A DNA stretch of 64,000 nt from Cetobacterium somerae ATCC BAA-474. Its GTDB lineage: Bacteria; Fusobacteriota; Fusobacteriia; Fusobacteriales; Fusobacteriaceae. The notes below the pieces were generated by a model. It saw only the letters and a list, made by a program, of their open reading frames with translations, was not told the origin of the DNA and searched no databases. The stretch's first letter is position 1. Every line of letters begins with the position of its first letter. The stretch lies in assembly GCF_000479045.1 (NCBI RefSeq), contig NZ_KI518214.1, forward strand, positions 42,919 through 106,918, in the 5' to 3' direction. Made by a program: the position numbers and the translations under genes. Positions 1 through 8,119 of this stretch are shown one piece after another.

Positions 1-664
1 TTCCTAAAGTAACGATAAGTCCTTTAACACCTTTGTCTAAAAGGATGTTAGCAGCATTTATTACGCTTTCTTCATCAGTAACAGGTATTCCAGATAAAAT
101 CTCTAACTCTGTTTCATTAGGAATTATGTAATCAGAATTTGAGATAATCTCTTCATCTAATTTATTAGCAGGAGCTGGATTTAAAATAGTTGTTTTTCCA
201 AACTCTTTAGCTTTTTTTAATGAATATTTAACTGTTTCCATTGGGATTTCAAGTTGAGTAACAAGAATATCACAATTTTTAATAGTATCTAAATGTCTAT
301 CTATATATGAGTTATCTACTTCGTAGTTAGCACCTGGAACAACAATAATTCTATTTTGTCCGTTGTCTTCTACTATGATTTTAGCAATACCAGTAGCTTC
401 ATCACAATATTCTATATTAGAAACATCCACTCCATCCTTTTTCATAGAATCTAGAAGAATATTTCCCATACCCTCTTTTCCTATTTTTCCTAGCATAGAA
501 ACTGGAGATTTCATCTTCCCCATAGCAACAGCTTGGTTAGCTCCTTTTCCACCAGGGATTTGCATGAACTTTTTACCTAAAAGAGTTTCACCACCACGAG
601 GTGCTCTTTCACAAATTGTAACTAAATCCATGTTAATGCTTCCAACAACAACAATTTTTTTCAT
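1..664 (-). CDS. rbsK: Ribokinase, N-terminal part (runs off the window)
   Basis: Phosphorylates D-ribose to ribose-5-phosphate in the cytoplasm. Reading leftward from the ATG at 664 gives a PfkB-family start, MKKIVVVGSINMDL, followed by the substrate motif around PGGKGANQAVA near residue 40 and a long open frame of 221 codons that leaves the window still open, so the C-terminal anion-hole and catalytic Asp region lies outside. An AAGGAG ribosome binding site sits just upstream. The GSINMD and GGKGAN motifs make ribokinase much more likely than fructokinase or adenosine kinase. The genes it is co-transcribed with are outside the window. Confidence 0.9.
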   Translation of the reverse strand, partial: MKKIVVVGSINMDLVTICERAPRGGETLLGKKFMQIPGGKGANQAVAMGKMKSPVSMLGKIGKEGMGNILLDSMKKDGVDVSNIEYCDEATGIAKIIVEDNGQNRIIVVPGANYEVDNSYIDRHLDTIKNCDILVTQLEIPMETVKYSLKKAKEFGKTTILNPAPANKLDEEIISNSDYIIPNETELEILSGIPVTDEESVINAANILLDKGVKGLIVTLG

Positions 665-766
665 GTTAAAATCTCCTTAAAAAATAATTAATGTGATTAA
701 ATAGTGTACACAATAAGTTTAAAAAATACTCGATACCTTTAATTTAGCACACTAAAAAAGTAATGT
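665..766 (-). promoter_or_regulatory. Upstream region of ribokinase with an 8-bp palindrome
   Basis: The leader of the leftward ribokinase gene carries GTGTACAC at 704-711, a perfect palindrome that overlaps a possible -35 (TTGTGT read leftward). It could be an operator for a sugar-responsive repressor. Only the palindrome itself is seen; the promoter assignment is weak. Confidence 0.3.
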
Positions 767-767
767 C

Positions 768-804
768 AATAAAATAAAAACTGAAACTTTGTGAAAAGTT
801 TCAG
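768..804 (-). terminator. Rho-independent terminator of the FMN-binding protein gene
   Basis: The 9-bp stem CTGAAACTT / AAGTTTCAG (781-804) is followed, reading leftward, by a T-rich run. It lies just past the stop codon of the gene ending at 817. Confidence 0.75.
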
Positions 805-816
805 CAATTTTTAGTA

Positions 817-1548
817 TTATTTAGTTGGAATAGCCACCTCAACACGATTTTCATATGCATTTTTTAGTGCACCTAAAATATCACCATGACTGTCTCTAAG
901 GCTCATTGTAGCTCCAGCAGTTATGTCAGCAACCTCTTTTTTCTCAGCTTCAGTAAGTTTATTATATTTCTCTTTATCTTTATCATTTCTACTATTTTCT
1001 TTTAAAGGTCTTCCGTTAACATCTGAATATAGCTTTGTGAAAATAATTTCTAACTCATCAACTGTTTTACCCTTAAATTTATCTTGAAAAAAGTCCATTT
1101 GTTCATCCCATTCATTTTTAGGATTCATTCCATAGCTAGCTCCACGCTCTCTTTTAGTTTTCCAGTTATCAACTTCATTAGCTATATTAGCGGGAGTATT
1201 TTCAGTTTTTCCAATAACTTTTTTAGTTTTATGATCAGCTAAATTATGTCCTTCAGTTCCAGGCCACCCTGAAAAGTGAGGCATACTTTCACCATCATAA
1301 TTTGGAGAACTAACTTCTAAAGCATCAACTACAGCATTTATAATTTTTCCATCAGCATCGAAAAGCACTGCAGCATCTACATAGTTAAAACTATAAACCT
1401 GTTGTCCTTCGCTATCTTTACCAGGACCAACTCTAAAGTTTGTAGAATGTCCTAAACCTTGGTACACTTTAGTTTCAGCTGCTAAAGATGTAATTGATCC
1501 ACAAAGTAAAAGAGCAGAAAGCGATAGAGGTAACCATTTTTTTATCAT
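817..1548 (-). CDS. Exported FMN-binding-domain protein
   Basis: A 243-residue protein with an N-terminal signal peptide (MIKKWLPLSLSALLLCGSITSLAA), so it acts outside the cytoplasmic membrane. The body has a repeated pattern seen in NqrC/RnfG-type FMN-binding domains: G-x-G-x-S-T-x-F-R near residue 35, and near the C terminus DITAGATMSLRD, which resembles the S/T-G-A-T motif whose Thr is covalently flavinylated by ApbE. A role in extracytoplasmic electron transfer is inferred. The start chosen is the ATG eight bases after AAGGAG; an in-frame GTG three codons earlier lies on top of the ribosome binding site. It stands alone, with no ApbE or Rnf neighbour in view. Confidence 0.65.
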   Translation of the reverse strand: MIKKWLPLSLSALLLCGSITSLAAETKVYQGLGHSTNFRVGPGKDSEGQQVYSFNYVDAAVLFDADGKIINAVVDALEVSSPNYDGESMPHFSGWPGTEGHNLADHKTKKVIGKTENTPANIANEVDNWKTKRERGASYGMNPKNEWDEQMDFFQDKFKGKTVDELEIIFTKLYSDVNGRPLKENSRNDKDKEKYNKLTEAEKKEVADITAGATMSLRDSHGDILGALKNAYENRVEVAIPTK

Positions 1549-1702
1549 TAAAATCACTCCTTTTGAAAATAGATTAGTTGCTAAGTAGTACGTATATACC
1601 TTATTTTTTTTGAAAAAACAAGAAAAAATTTTTTTCTAAAGGATTTATTAAAAAAAAAGAGAATAATGTAGCATAAAAATAATTAAATACAGGAGGAGTA
1701 TT

Positions 1703-1759
1703 ATGTTACATAGAGCAAAAGTTTATGAGGAGAAGGAGGTTTCCAAATGGATGATTTAA
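1703..1759 (+). CDS. Possible 18-codon upstream ORF, translationally coupled to the permease
   Basis: An ATG at 1703 follows a strong AGGAGGAG at 1691. The frame reads MLHRAKVYEEKEVSKWMI and stops at 1759, 13 bases inside the permease gene in another frame. The permease ribosome binding site (AAGGAGGT, 1734-1740) lies within this ORF. The arrangement suggests translational coupling or a leader peptide. It resembles no known leader peptide that I recognise, and it could be fortuitous. Confidence 0.35.
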   Translation: MLHRAKVYEEKEVSKWMI

Positions 1760-3039
1760 AGAGTAATAAACTTGGGTTTTGGAGCATTTTCTTTTTAGGG
1801 ATAAATTCAATAATTGGGTCAGGAATTTTTCTTTTACCAAATAAAGCGTACGCTGATGTAGGGTTAGCCAGTTTAATCGTAATTTTAATAAATGCTGTTT
1901 TAGCATTATTTTTAGCACTATGTTTTGCTGAAACAGCAAGTATATTTGATAAAAATGGTTCATCCTTTGTATATGCAAAAGAGGCATATGGAAACTTTGT
2001 AGGATTTGAGATTGGAATTTTTGCTTGGTTTATAGGTATAGTTAGTTGGTCAGCAGAGATTCAAGGCTTTTTAACGGCACTTGGTGGAATATACCCAATA
2101 GCTATTGATCCCTATTATAATAAACTTTTTGTTATAGCTATAGGAATTTTTTTAGGAGTATTAAACTACTTAGGAGTTAAATTCTCAAAAATACTTAATA
2201 ATCTTATAACGGTAAGTAAATTATTACCTTTAATATTATTTGTTCTTGTAGGGATATTTTTTATAAAAGGATCAGACTTTTTCCCATTAATTCCTAAAAT
2301 AGAGTTTGGTCTTTCAACTGGAAATTTAGGAGTTGCAACGTTAGTTATATTTTACGCATTTACTGGATTCGATTTACTAGCAGTAGCAGCAGAGGATATG
2401 CAAAATCCAACAAAAAATCTACCAAAAGCCATAATATGGGTTATGATATTTTGTTCTATTTTTTATCTGATGGTTATGGTAGTTTGTATAGGTTTATTAG
2501 GGCCTAAATTAGGAACAACTTCAGTTCCAATAGCTTCGGCAACAGCAGCAATATTTGGAAGTTCTGGATTTTTATTTATAACAATAGCTACATTAGTTTC
2601 AATTGGAGGAATAACAATAGCTTTATCATTTATTGCACCAAGATCAATTCAAGCTTTAGCAGATAGTAAATATGTGCCAGAGGTTTTTAATAAAAAAGGT
2701 AGATTTGGAACAGCAGGATTTGCAATTTTATTAACAACAGCAATAACTGTTAGTTTAGCTCTTTATGGAAATTTTATTTTTTTAGCAAGTCTTACAGTTA
2801 TAGCTCGTTTAATTGAGTTTATATCTACAGCAGGTTCTGTATTAGTTTTCAGAAAAAGAAAGTTAAAAGCACAATATAAAATTCCTTTAGGACCAATTAT
2901 TCCAGTAATAGCTATAATATTATCAATATGGTTATTAAGCCAATCATCTCATGAAAACCTACTATTTATTATAATAGGATTTATAATAGGAGCAATACTT
3001 TATGTAACTTATGCTAAAAAGCAGATGGAAAGACAATAA
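1747..3039 (+). CDS. APC-superfamily amino acid permease
   Basis: A 430-residue integral membrane protein of about 12 helices. The first helix has the APC signature G-I-N-S-I-I-G-S-G-I-F near residues 18-28, which forms the substrate carboxylate site in this fold; helix 6 has FYAFTGFDLLAVAAEDMQNP near 205-225, also typical. It moves an amino acid or amine by exchange or with a cation; the substrate cannot be told from sequence. It is convergent with the agmatine genes, so an arginine, agmatine or putrescine substrate is possible but unproven. Translation starts six bases after AAGGAGGT, embedded in a short upstream ORF. Confidence 0.85.
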   Translation: MDDLKSNKLGFWSIFFLGINSIIGSGIFLLPNKAYADVGLASLIVILINAVLALFLALCFAETASIFDKNGSSFVYAKEAYGNFVGFEIGIFAWFIGIVSWSAEIQGFLTALGGIYPIAIDPYYNKLFVIAIGIFLGVLNYLGVKFSKILNNLITVSKLLPLILFVLVGIFFIKGSDFFPLIPKIEFGLSTGNLGVATLVIFYAFTGFDLLAVAAEDMQNPTKNLPKAIIWVMIFCSIFYLMVMVVCIGLLGPKLGTTSVPIASATAAIFGSSGFLFITIATLVSIGGITIALSFIAPRSIQALADSKYVPEVFNKKGRFGTAGFAILLTTAITVSLALYGNFIFLASLTVIARLIEFISTAGSVLVFRKRKLKAQYKIPLGPIIPVIAIILSIWLLSQSSHENLLFIIIGFIIGAILYVTYAKKQMERQ

Positions 3040-3042
3040 AAA

Positions 3043-3078
3043 AGAGGAGGATGCATTTGCACCCTCCCTATTTTTTTA
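3043..3078. terminator. Bidirectional terminator between convergent genes
   Basis: GGAGG and TGC pair with GCA and CCTCC around one A-C mismatch (3046-3067). There are T-rich tracts in both directions, so it can end both the permease and the N-carbamoylputrescine amidase transcripts. Confidence 0.7.
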
Positions 3079-3079
3079 T

Positions 3080-3961
3080 CTATTTAAATTTTGTTTCTCC
3101 ATCAAGAGTTAAAATTGCTCCATATAAATCTGGTCTTCTATCTCTAAATAATCCCCAGAAAGCTCTATAATCATCAATAGCTGCTAAATCTAATTCAGCT
3201 ATAGCAAAACCTTCAGAGTCTCTATCCATTTCAGATATTTTAGCACCAGTATGATCAGCTATAAAAGATGACCCATAGAATTTAACACCAATTTCATCAA
3301 CATGTTCTTGTCCAGTTCTGTTAGCACAAACTAATGGAGTTAAGTTAGCACCAGCATGTCCTTGCATAACTCTTTGCCAATGATCTTTTGTATCCATAGT
3401 GGGGTCACTAGGTTCTGATCCAATAGCTGTAGGATAGAATAAAATTTCAGCACCCATTAAAGCCATACATCTTGCTGATTCTGGAAACCATTGATCCCAA
3501 CATATAGCAACACCAATTTTAGCATATTTAGTTTCCCAAACTTTAAAACCAGTATCTCCTATATTAAAATAGAATTTTTCTTGATATCCACTTACATCAT
3601 GAGGTATGTGACTTTTTCTATAAATTCCTAAAATTTCTCCATCAGCATCGATAATAGCTATTGAGTTGTATCTTGCACCATGTTTTCTTTCATAAAAACT
3701 TATTGGAAGAACAACTTGTAATTCTTTTGCAACCTTTTTAAAGTGATTAACAGCTGTATCAAGTTCTAACTCTGTGGCAAATTGCATATATTCAGCTTTT
3801 TCTTTAGCACAGAAATAAACTCTTTCAAATAACTCAGAAAGTAAGATTATTTGAGCTCCTTCAGCTGCTGCTGCTCTAACTTGTTTTTCAGCTTTTCTTA
3901 TATTTTCATCAACATCCCAACCTAGAGACATTTGAACTGCTGCTACTTTAACTTTTCTCAT
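3080..3961 (-). CDS. aguB: N-carbamoylputrescine amidase
   Basis: Hydrolyses N-carbamoylputrescine to putrescine, CO2 and ammonia, the second step from agmatine. It is a 293-residue cytosolic nitrilase-superfamily enzyme with the complete catalytic triad visible: Glu43 (LLSELFE), Lys116 (YRKSHIP) and Cys154 (AICWDQWFPE). Full length for the AguB family. It lies 19 bases downstream of agmatine deiminase on the same strand, so the two form an operon and the pathway is complete for agmatine to putrescine. Start ATG follows AAGGAGG. Confidence 0.93.
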   Translation of the reverse strand: MRKVKVAAVQMSLGWDVDENIRKAEKQVRAAAAEGAQIILLSELFERVYFCAKEKAEYMQFATELELDTAVNHFKKVAKELQVVLPISFYERKHGARYNSIAIIDADGEILGIYRKSHIPHDVSGYQEKFYFNIGDTGFKVWETKYAKIGVAICWDQWFPESARCMALMGAEILFYPTAIGSEPSDPTMDTKDHWQRVMQGHAGANLTPLVCANRTGQEHVDEIGVKFYGSSFIADHTGAKISEMDRDSEGFAIAELDLAAIDDYRAFWGLFRDRRPDLYGAILTLDGETKFK

Positions 3962-3980
3962 AATAAATCTCCTCCTTTAA

Positions 3981-5048
3981 TTAAAAACTTTTTCCATAAG
4001 GCATTTGTTGAGTTATACAGTGAACACATCCACCACCTATAATGATAGGCATTCCATCTATAGGAACTACTTTTCTATCAGGATAAGCTTTTTGGATAGC
4101 TTCTAATGCTTTTTTATCAGTTTCTTCAGCATCTCCTCCAAATGTAGGAACAATAACTGCACCAGTAACTGGTAAATAGTTTATATAACTTAATGTTAGA
4201 AGTTGACCATCATAATATCTAATAGGAGGTTTTTCAATTTCAATAATTTCAAAAGGTAGTCCACTTGATCTATCTTTAAATTCTTTTAATATTTTCATAT
4301 TTTCTTGGAAAATCTCGTAGTCAGGATCTTTTTCATCGTAACAAGCTTGAATTATAATAACTCCTGGTCTAACAAAACAAGCTGTGTTGTCAACGTGTCC
4401 ATCAGTTAAATCTCCATATAAACCTGATTTTAACCAGATAACTTGTTCTCCACCTAAATATTCTTCTAATAAATTAGTAACTTCTTCTTTTGTGAATCTA
4501 GAATTTCTAGAACCAGTAAGTAAAGCAGATTCTGTTGTTAAAATAGTTCCTTGTCCATCTGAGTGAATTCCTCCACCTTCTAATGCTAGTGGTGAAGTAA
4601 ATACAGGAACATCATAAAATATACCTAAATGATAAGGAACTTTTCCATCATTATAGTGTGTTTGATATTTTTCACCATAAGAAGTAAATCTCCATTTAAC
4701 TGCTGCAACTTCTTGATCGTCATTTAGTAAAAAAGTGGGACCATTATCTCTAACCCACGAATCGTCTATTGGTAGACATAATACTTCTACTTTTTCTCCA
4801 CACATCTCTTTAACTTCATGCAGAAGTTCTGGAGGAGCAATCATAACTAATTCCTCAAATTCAGCAATAGCTTTTGCTACATTAGCATATCCTTTTCTAG
4901 CTGCTTCAATTCCATCAGGCCAAAGTGGAGTTCTGCTATTTTTTCCATCTCTAACAGGCCATTGCATGAAAGTACGTCTTCTTTTCTCCCACTCTCCAGG
5001 CATTCTGTAACCAAGCTCTCTAGGTGTTTTACCACAAGTTCCAAACAT
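3981..5048 (-). CDS. aguA: Agmatine deiminase
   Basis: Converts agmatine to N-carbamoylputrescine and ammonia. It is a 355-residue member of the peptidylarginine-deiminase-like fold. Visible family motifs are DNGPTF near 105-110, EGGGIHSDGQG near 158, DLTDGHVDN near 215, and the C-terminal GGGCVHCITQQMP, in which Cys344 is the expected nucleophile. Usual length for AguA. The ribosome binding site is AAGGAGG. First gene of the aguA-aguB pair and divergent from the exporter genes. The ammonia released could buffer acid as well as feed polyamine synthesis. Confidence 0.95.
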   Translation of the reverse strand: MFGTCGKTPRELGYRMPGEWEKRRRTFMQWPVRDGKNSRTPLWPDGIEAARKGYANVAKAIAEFEELVMIAPPELLHEVKEMCGEKVEVLCLPIDDSWVRDNGPTFLLNDDQEVAAVKWRFTSYGEKYQTHYNDGKVPYHLGIFYDVPVFTSPLALEGGGIHSDGQGTILTTESALLTGSRNSRFTKEEVTNLLEEYLGGEQVIWLKSGLYGDLTDGHVDNTACFVRPGVIIIQACYDEKDPDYEIFQENMKILKEFKDRSSGLPFEIIEIEKPPIRYYDGQLLTLSYINYLPVTGAVIVPTFGGDAEETDKKALEAIQKAYPDRKVVPIDGMPIIIGGGCVHCITQQMPYGKSF

Positions 5049-5249
5049 AATACTTACCTCCTTGATAACGATATTGATTTAAAAATAAATTCAATTATCA
5101 TAAATCATCTCAATTATTCATTTTATTTTTAGGATTTCTTTTTTATTTTGTAAAAAAAATTGTACAAAAATTTAAAAAGATACAAAATTACAAGGAAAAT
5201 GAATAGGAAACCTGAATATTTAAATAAATAATAATTGGGAGAGATATAT
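5049..5249. promoter_or_regulatory. Divergent intergenic region aguA / thrE-like
   Basis: About 200 bases of over 80 percent A+T between two divergent operons, which must hold both promoters. TTGTAC occurs at 5160-5165 but I see no clean -10 at the right distance in either direction, and no clear riboswitch fold. Confidence 0.4.
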
Positions 5250-6038
5250 ATGGATAATCTTAGGGAGGATTTAACAGTCATCAATGAAAATGACATTTTA
5301 TATCTAGCAAGTTATGTAGGGAAATTGATACTAGAATCTGGTGGAGAAACCTATAGAGCAGAGGATATGGTAGATAAAATATGTAATCACTATGGCCTTG
5401 AATCAAATTCATTTGCAGTTCTGTCTAGTATTTTAACAACAATAAGAGGAAGAGAAAGAAGATTTTTTACGAATATAGAAAAAATAAGAATGCGAACTAT
5501 AAATGTAGAAAAAATTTCTAAACTTAGTTCACTAGTAAGAGATATAGATAGCTATACTTTTAAAGAATTTTTAGAAAAAGTAAAAGAGATTGATGATGAG
5601 CAAGCATATGGATTTTTATATGTACTGTTGGGAAATTGTATTGCAGCTGGAGCTTTTGCTTATTATTTTGGTGGAAATAGAGGTAGCTGCATCGCTTCAG
5701 TTATTGGAGCTATTTCAATATCATTTTTAGGATATTTTGCTGCAAAGTTAATGATAAATAAATTCTTCTTAAATTTAGTTGGAGGAATGGTTTGTTCCTT
5801 CTCAGCATATATATGTTTTTTATTTGGAATAATTCCAGAAATCTCAGTAACTATAATTTCAACGTTAATGTTATTGGTTCCTGGAATAGCTTTTACAAAT
5901 TCAATTAGAGATTTAATAACAGGAGATTTAGTTTCAGGAATTGCAAGAGGAGTAGAGGCTTTTATGGTAGGAACCGCTTTAGCTATAGGATCAGGAATAA
6001 CGTTATCCATTATAAAAACATTAGGAGGGCTGCTATGA
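5250..6038 (+). CDS. ThrE-type threonine/serine exporter, N-terminal domain subunit
   Basis: A 262-residue protein of the ThrE_1 (DUF1212) family. The first ~110 residues are soluble with the typical SGGETYRAEDMV motif near residue 30 and a later R-x-I-N-V-E-K segment; five hydrophobic helices follow. It would export threonine or serine together with the next gene, as in the two-subunit YjjP/YjjB form. The start chosen is ATG 5250, seven bases after GGGAGAG; an in-frame TTG at 5235 is less likely. It overlaps the next gene by four bases (ATGA), which indicates translational coupling. Confidence 0.8.
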   Translation: MDNLREDLTVINENDILYLASYVGKLILESGGETYRAEDMVDKICNHYGLESNSFAVLSSILTTIRGRERRFFTNIEKIRMRTINVEKISKLSSLVRDIDSYTFKEFLEKVKEIDDEQAYGFLYVLLGNCIAAGAFAYYFGGNRGSCIASVIGAISISFLGYFAAKLMINKFFLNLVGGMVCSFSAYICFLFGIIPEISVTIISTLMLLVPGIAFTNSIRDLITGDLVSGIARGVEAFMVGTALAIGSGITLSIIKTLGGLL

Positions 6039-6490
6039 GGGTAATAATAATTCAGGTTATATCATCAATTGTTGCAACCTATGGTTTTGGGATAATATTT
6101 AATGTAAGAGGTATGAAAAATTTATATGGAAGTTTTGGAGCGGGAATTGGATGGTTGGTCTATAGTTTATTAAGTGAAAAGGGATTTACATATTTTATAG
6201 CCTATACAGCAGCATCTTCAACGATAACAATATATTCTGAGATTTTATCGAGAAGATTAAAGGTACCAACAGTTTCATTTTTATATCCATGTATGATTCC
6301 TTTAGTTCCTGGTGGTGGAATATATTACACCATGTATTACATAGTACAAGATAGTATATCTAAAGCAGTAGAAAAAGGAATAGAAACATTTATAATTTCA
6401 GGATCAATTGCTATTGGGATCTTAACAGTTTCAACATTTTCACAAATTTATTACTATATAGTAAAGAAAAAAGCAAAAGAAAATTTATAA
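6035..6490 (+). CDS. ThrE-type threonine/serine exporter, C-terminal domain subunit
   Basis: A 151-residue membrane protein of the ThrE_2 (DUF3815) family with about five helices and the conserved VPTVSFLYPCMIPLVPGGGIYY stretch (near 88-110), of which the PxxPGG core is characteristic. It completes the split exporter begun by the preceding gene, with which it overlaps by four bases. The amino-acid specificity is assumed from the family. Only 12 bases separate it from the ClC gene, so the three genes are probably one operon. Confidence 0.8.
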   Translation: MRVIIIQVISSIVATYGFGIIFNVRGMKNLYGSFGAGIGWLVYSLLSEKGFTYFIAYTAASSTITIYSEILSRRLKVPTVSFLYPCMIPLVPGGGIYYTMYYIVQDSISKAVEKGIETFIISGSIAIGILTVSTFSQIYYYIVKKKAKENL

Positions 6491-6502
6491 AAGGAGTTAC
6501 TT

Positions 6503-8014
6503 ATGGGGATTTTAAAAGTTTATATATTAGCTATTTTAACGGGATTTGTAACAGGTCTTATAACAATACCCTATAGATGGATGATAGAAAAATCAGCTTA
6601 TATAAGGGATATGATTTTTAATTTGAACAATCCATTATACTATTTAATTTTAGGTTTTATTGGAATATATGTTATAGGTATTTTAATAAGTAAGATGGTA
6701 GAAGATAGTCCGTTGATTACAGGAAGTGGTATTCCTCAAGCAAGGGCACAAATATATGGAAGAATAAAAGTAAAAAATCCAATAAAAAATTTAGTTTTTA
6801 AATTCTTAGGTGGTGTTTCTGGAATTTCAGCAGGATACTCTCTTGGAAGAGAGGGCCCTTCTGTACAGATGGGAGCTTTAATTGGAGAAACAATATCACA
6901 AGTATTTAAAGTGGATAGAGTTGAAAGAAAATATTTAATAATGAGCGGAGCTGGTGCAGGACTATCGTCTGCTTTTACAGCACCTCTTGCTTCTGCAATT
7001 TTTATAGCTGAAGAGTTACAGAAATATTTTAATTCAAGATTAACAATTTTTTCTTTTTTAGGTTCTATAGTTTCTGGATATATGGCAGCTAAATTTTTTG
7101 TAAAAAATGATTATTTAGATATAGTTGTGAATTATCCACAAAATTTAAATTATTTTGAATATTTCTATATTTGTATAGCTTTTGCAATTTTTATAAGCTT
7201 AGTTGGAAAGAGTTTTTCTTTTCTTTTAATTTATTTTCAGAAGTTAAATAGGAAAATTAAAATATCAAAGTATATAAAAGTATTTTTCTATACTTTAATG
7301 GTTATTGTAATTGGAATTTTTTATAAAGATTTAACTGCTGGTGGAGAAAGTTTTTTAATAAGAGAGGGAATGGTTAATGATCTTTCAATTGGAGCTTTAA
7401 TCTTTTTTATAATTTTAAAACTTTTATTTACTACATTATCTTATTCAACTGGATTTCCTGGAGGAATATTTTTACCTCTTTTAGTTATTGGAGGTTTATC
7501 AGGAAAGCTTTTTGGTTTAATTCTATTGTATTTTAATTTGATTGATATTAATAATCTAGGTGTATTCATATTTTTAGGAATGGCTTCAGCTTTTGTTGTT
7601 GTTGTTAGATCCCCAGCCACTGGAATTATTCTAATATTAGAGATGACATGGGATTTTACGCTACTTCCTAGTATGGTTATTGTAGCTGGATTAGCATATA
7701 CAGTTAGTAACTTATTAAAAGTTGAACCAATATATGATTTATTATATAAACCATTAATTGAAAATGATGATAATGATGAAGTTGTAGAATTAGTTTTTGA
7801 AGTAGGAAGTGAATCCTATTTAATAGGAGAGGAGATTGGAAAATTAGAATTACCAGGAGATCTTAAAATAAAATCTATTGAGAGAAAAGGTGAATTTATA
7901 AAAACTAATGATACAACTGAAATTGAAAAAAATGACATTATAGGAATTCCCACTAAAAAAAGAGATATAGAAAAATTCTATGATTCTTTGAGATCTTTAG
8001 CTCAAGAAAATTAA
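6503..8014 (+). CDS. ClC-family chloride/proton antiporter with C-terminal RCK_C domain
   Basis: A 503-residue protein. The ClC core shows the filter motifs GSGIPQ (near 73), GREGP (near 117, its Glu being the external gating glutamate) and PGGIF (near 321). FIAEEL carries the internal Glu expected of H+-coupled exchangers rather than channels. The last ~75 residues form a TrkA-C/RCK_C type regulatory domain. ClC exchangers help bacteria survive acid by shunting charge during decarboxylation or antiport, which fits the GadC/glutaminase genes that follow on the same strand. Confidence 0.88.
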   Translation: MGILKVYILAILTGFVTGLITIPYRWMIEKSAYIRDMIFNLNNPLYYLILGFIGIYVIGILISKMVEDSPLITGSGIPQARAQIYGRIKVKNPIKNLVFKFLGGVSGISAGYSLGREGPSVQMGALIGETISQVFKVDRVERKYLIMSGAGAGLSSAFTAPLASAIFIAEELQKYFNSRLTIFSFLGSIVSGYMAAKFFVKNDYLDIVVNYPQNLNYFEYFYICIAFAIFISLVGKSFSFLLIYFQKLNRKIKISKYIKVFFYTLMVIVIGIFYKDLTAGGESFLIREGMVNDLSIGALIFFIILKLLFTTLSYSTGFPGGIFLPLLVIGGLSGKLFGLILLYFNLIDINNLGVFIFLGMASAFVVVVRSPATGIILILEMTWDFTLLPSMVIVAGLAYTVSNLLKVEPIYDLLYKPLIENDDNDEVVELVFEVGSESYLIGEEIGKLELPGDLKIKSIERKGEFIKTNDTTEIEKNDIIGIPTKKRDIEKFYDSLRSLAQEN

Positions 8015-8119
8015 AAAAAATAAAAATAAAAAAGATATTACTTTTTTAGAAGGAAATGTTCTACCAAAAGTGAACAATAGAGTGACAATAATAAAAAATA
8101 TTTTATAGGAGGGTTATTT

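Noticed and set aside
363..680. Rightward open frame opposite the ribokinase start
   Set aside because: It is antisense to a clear PfkB-family frame with a good ribosome binding site, and its protein is a low-complexity Pro/Ile/Ser sequence.
1558..1702. Possible riboswitch before the APC permease
   Set aside because: The stretch is almost all A and T, with no stable conserved-looking stem or known aptamer motif.
8056..8073. Five-codon ORF (MFYQK) before gadC
   Set aside because: It is too short, has only a modest ribosome binding site and no hairpin behind it, so it is not a convincing leader.
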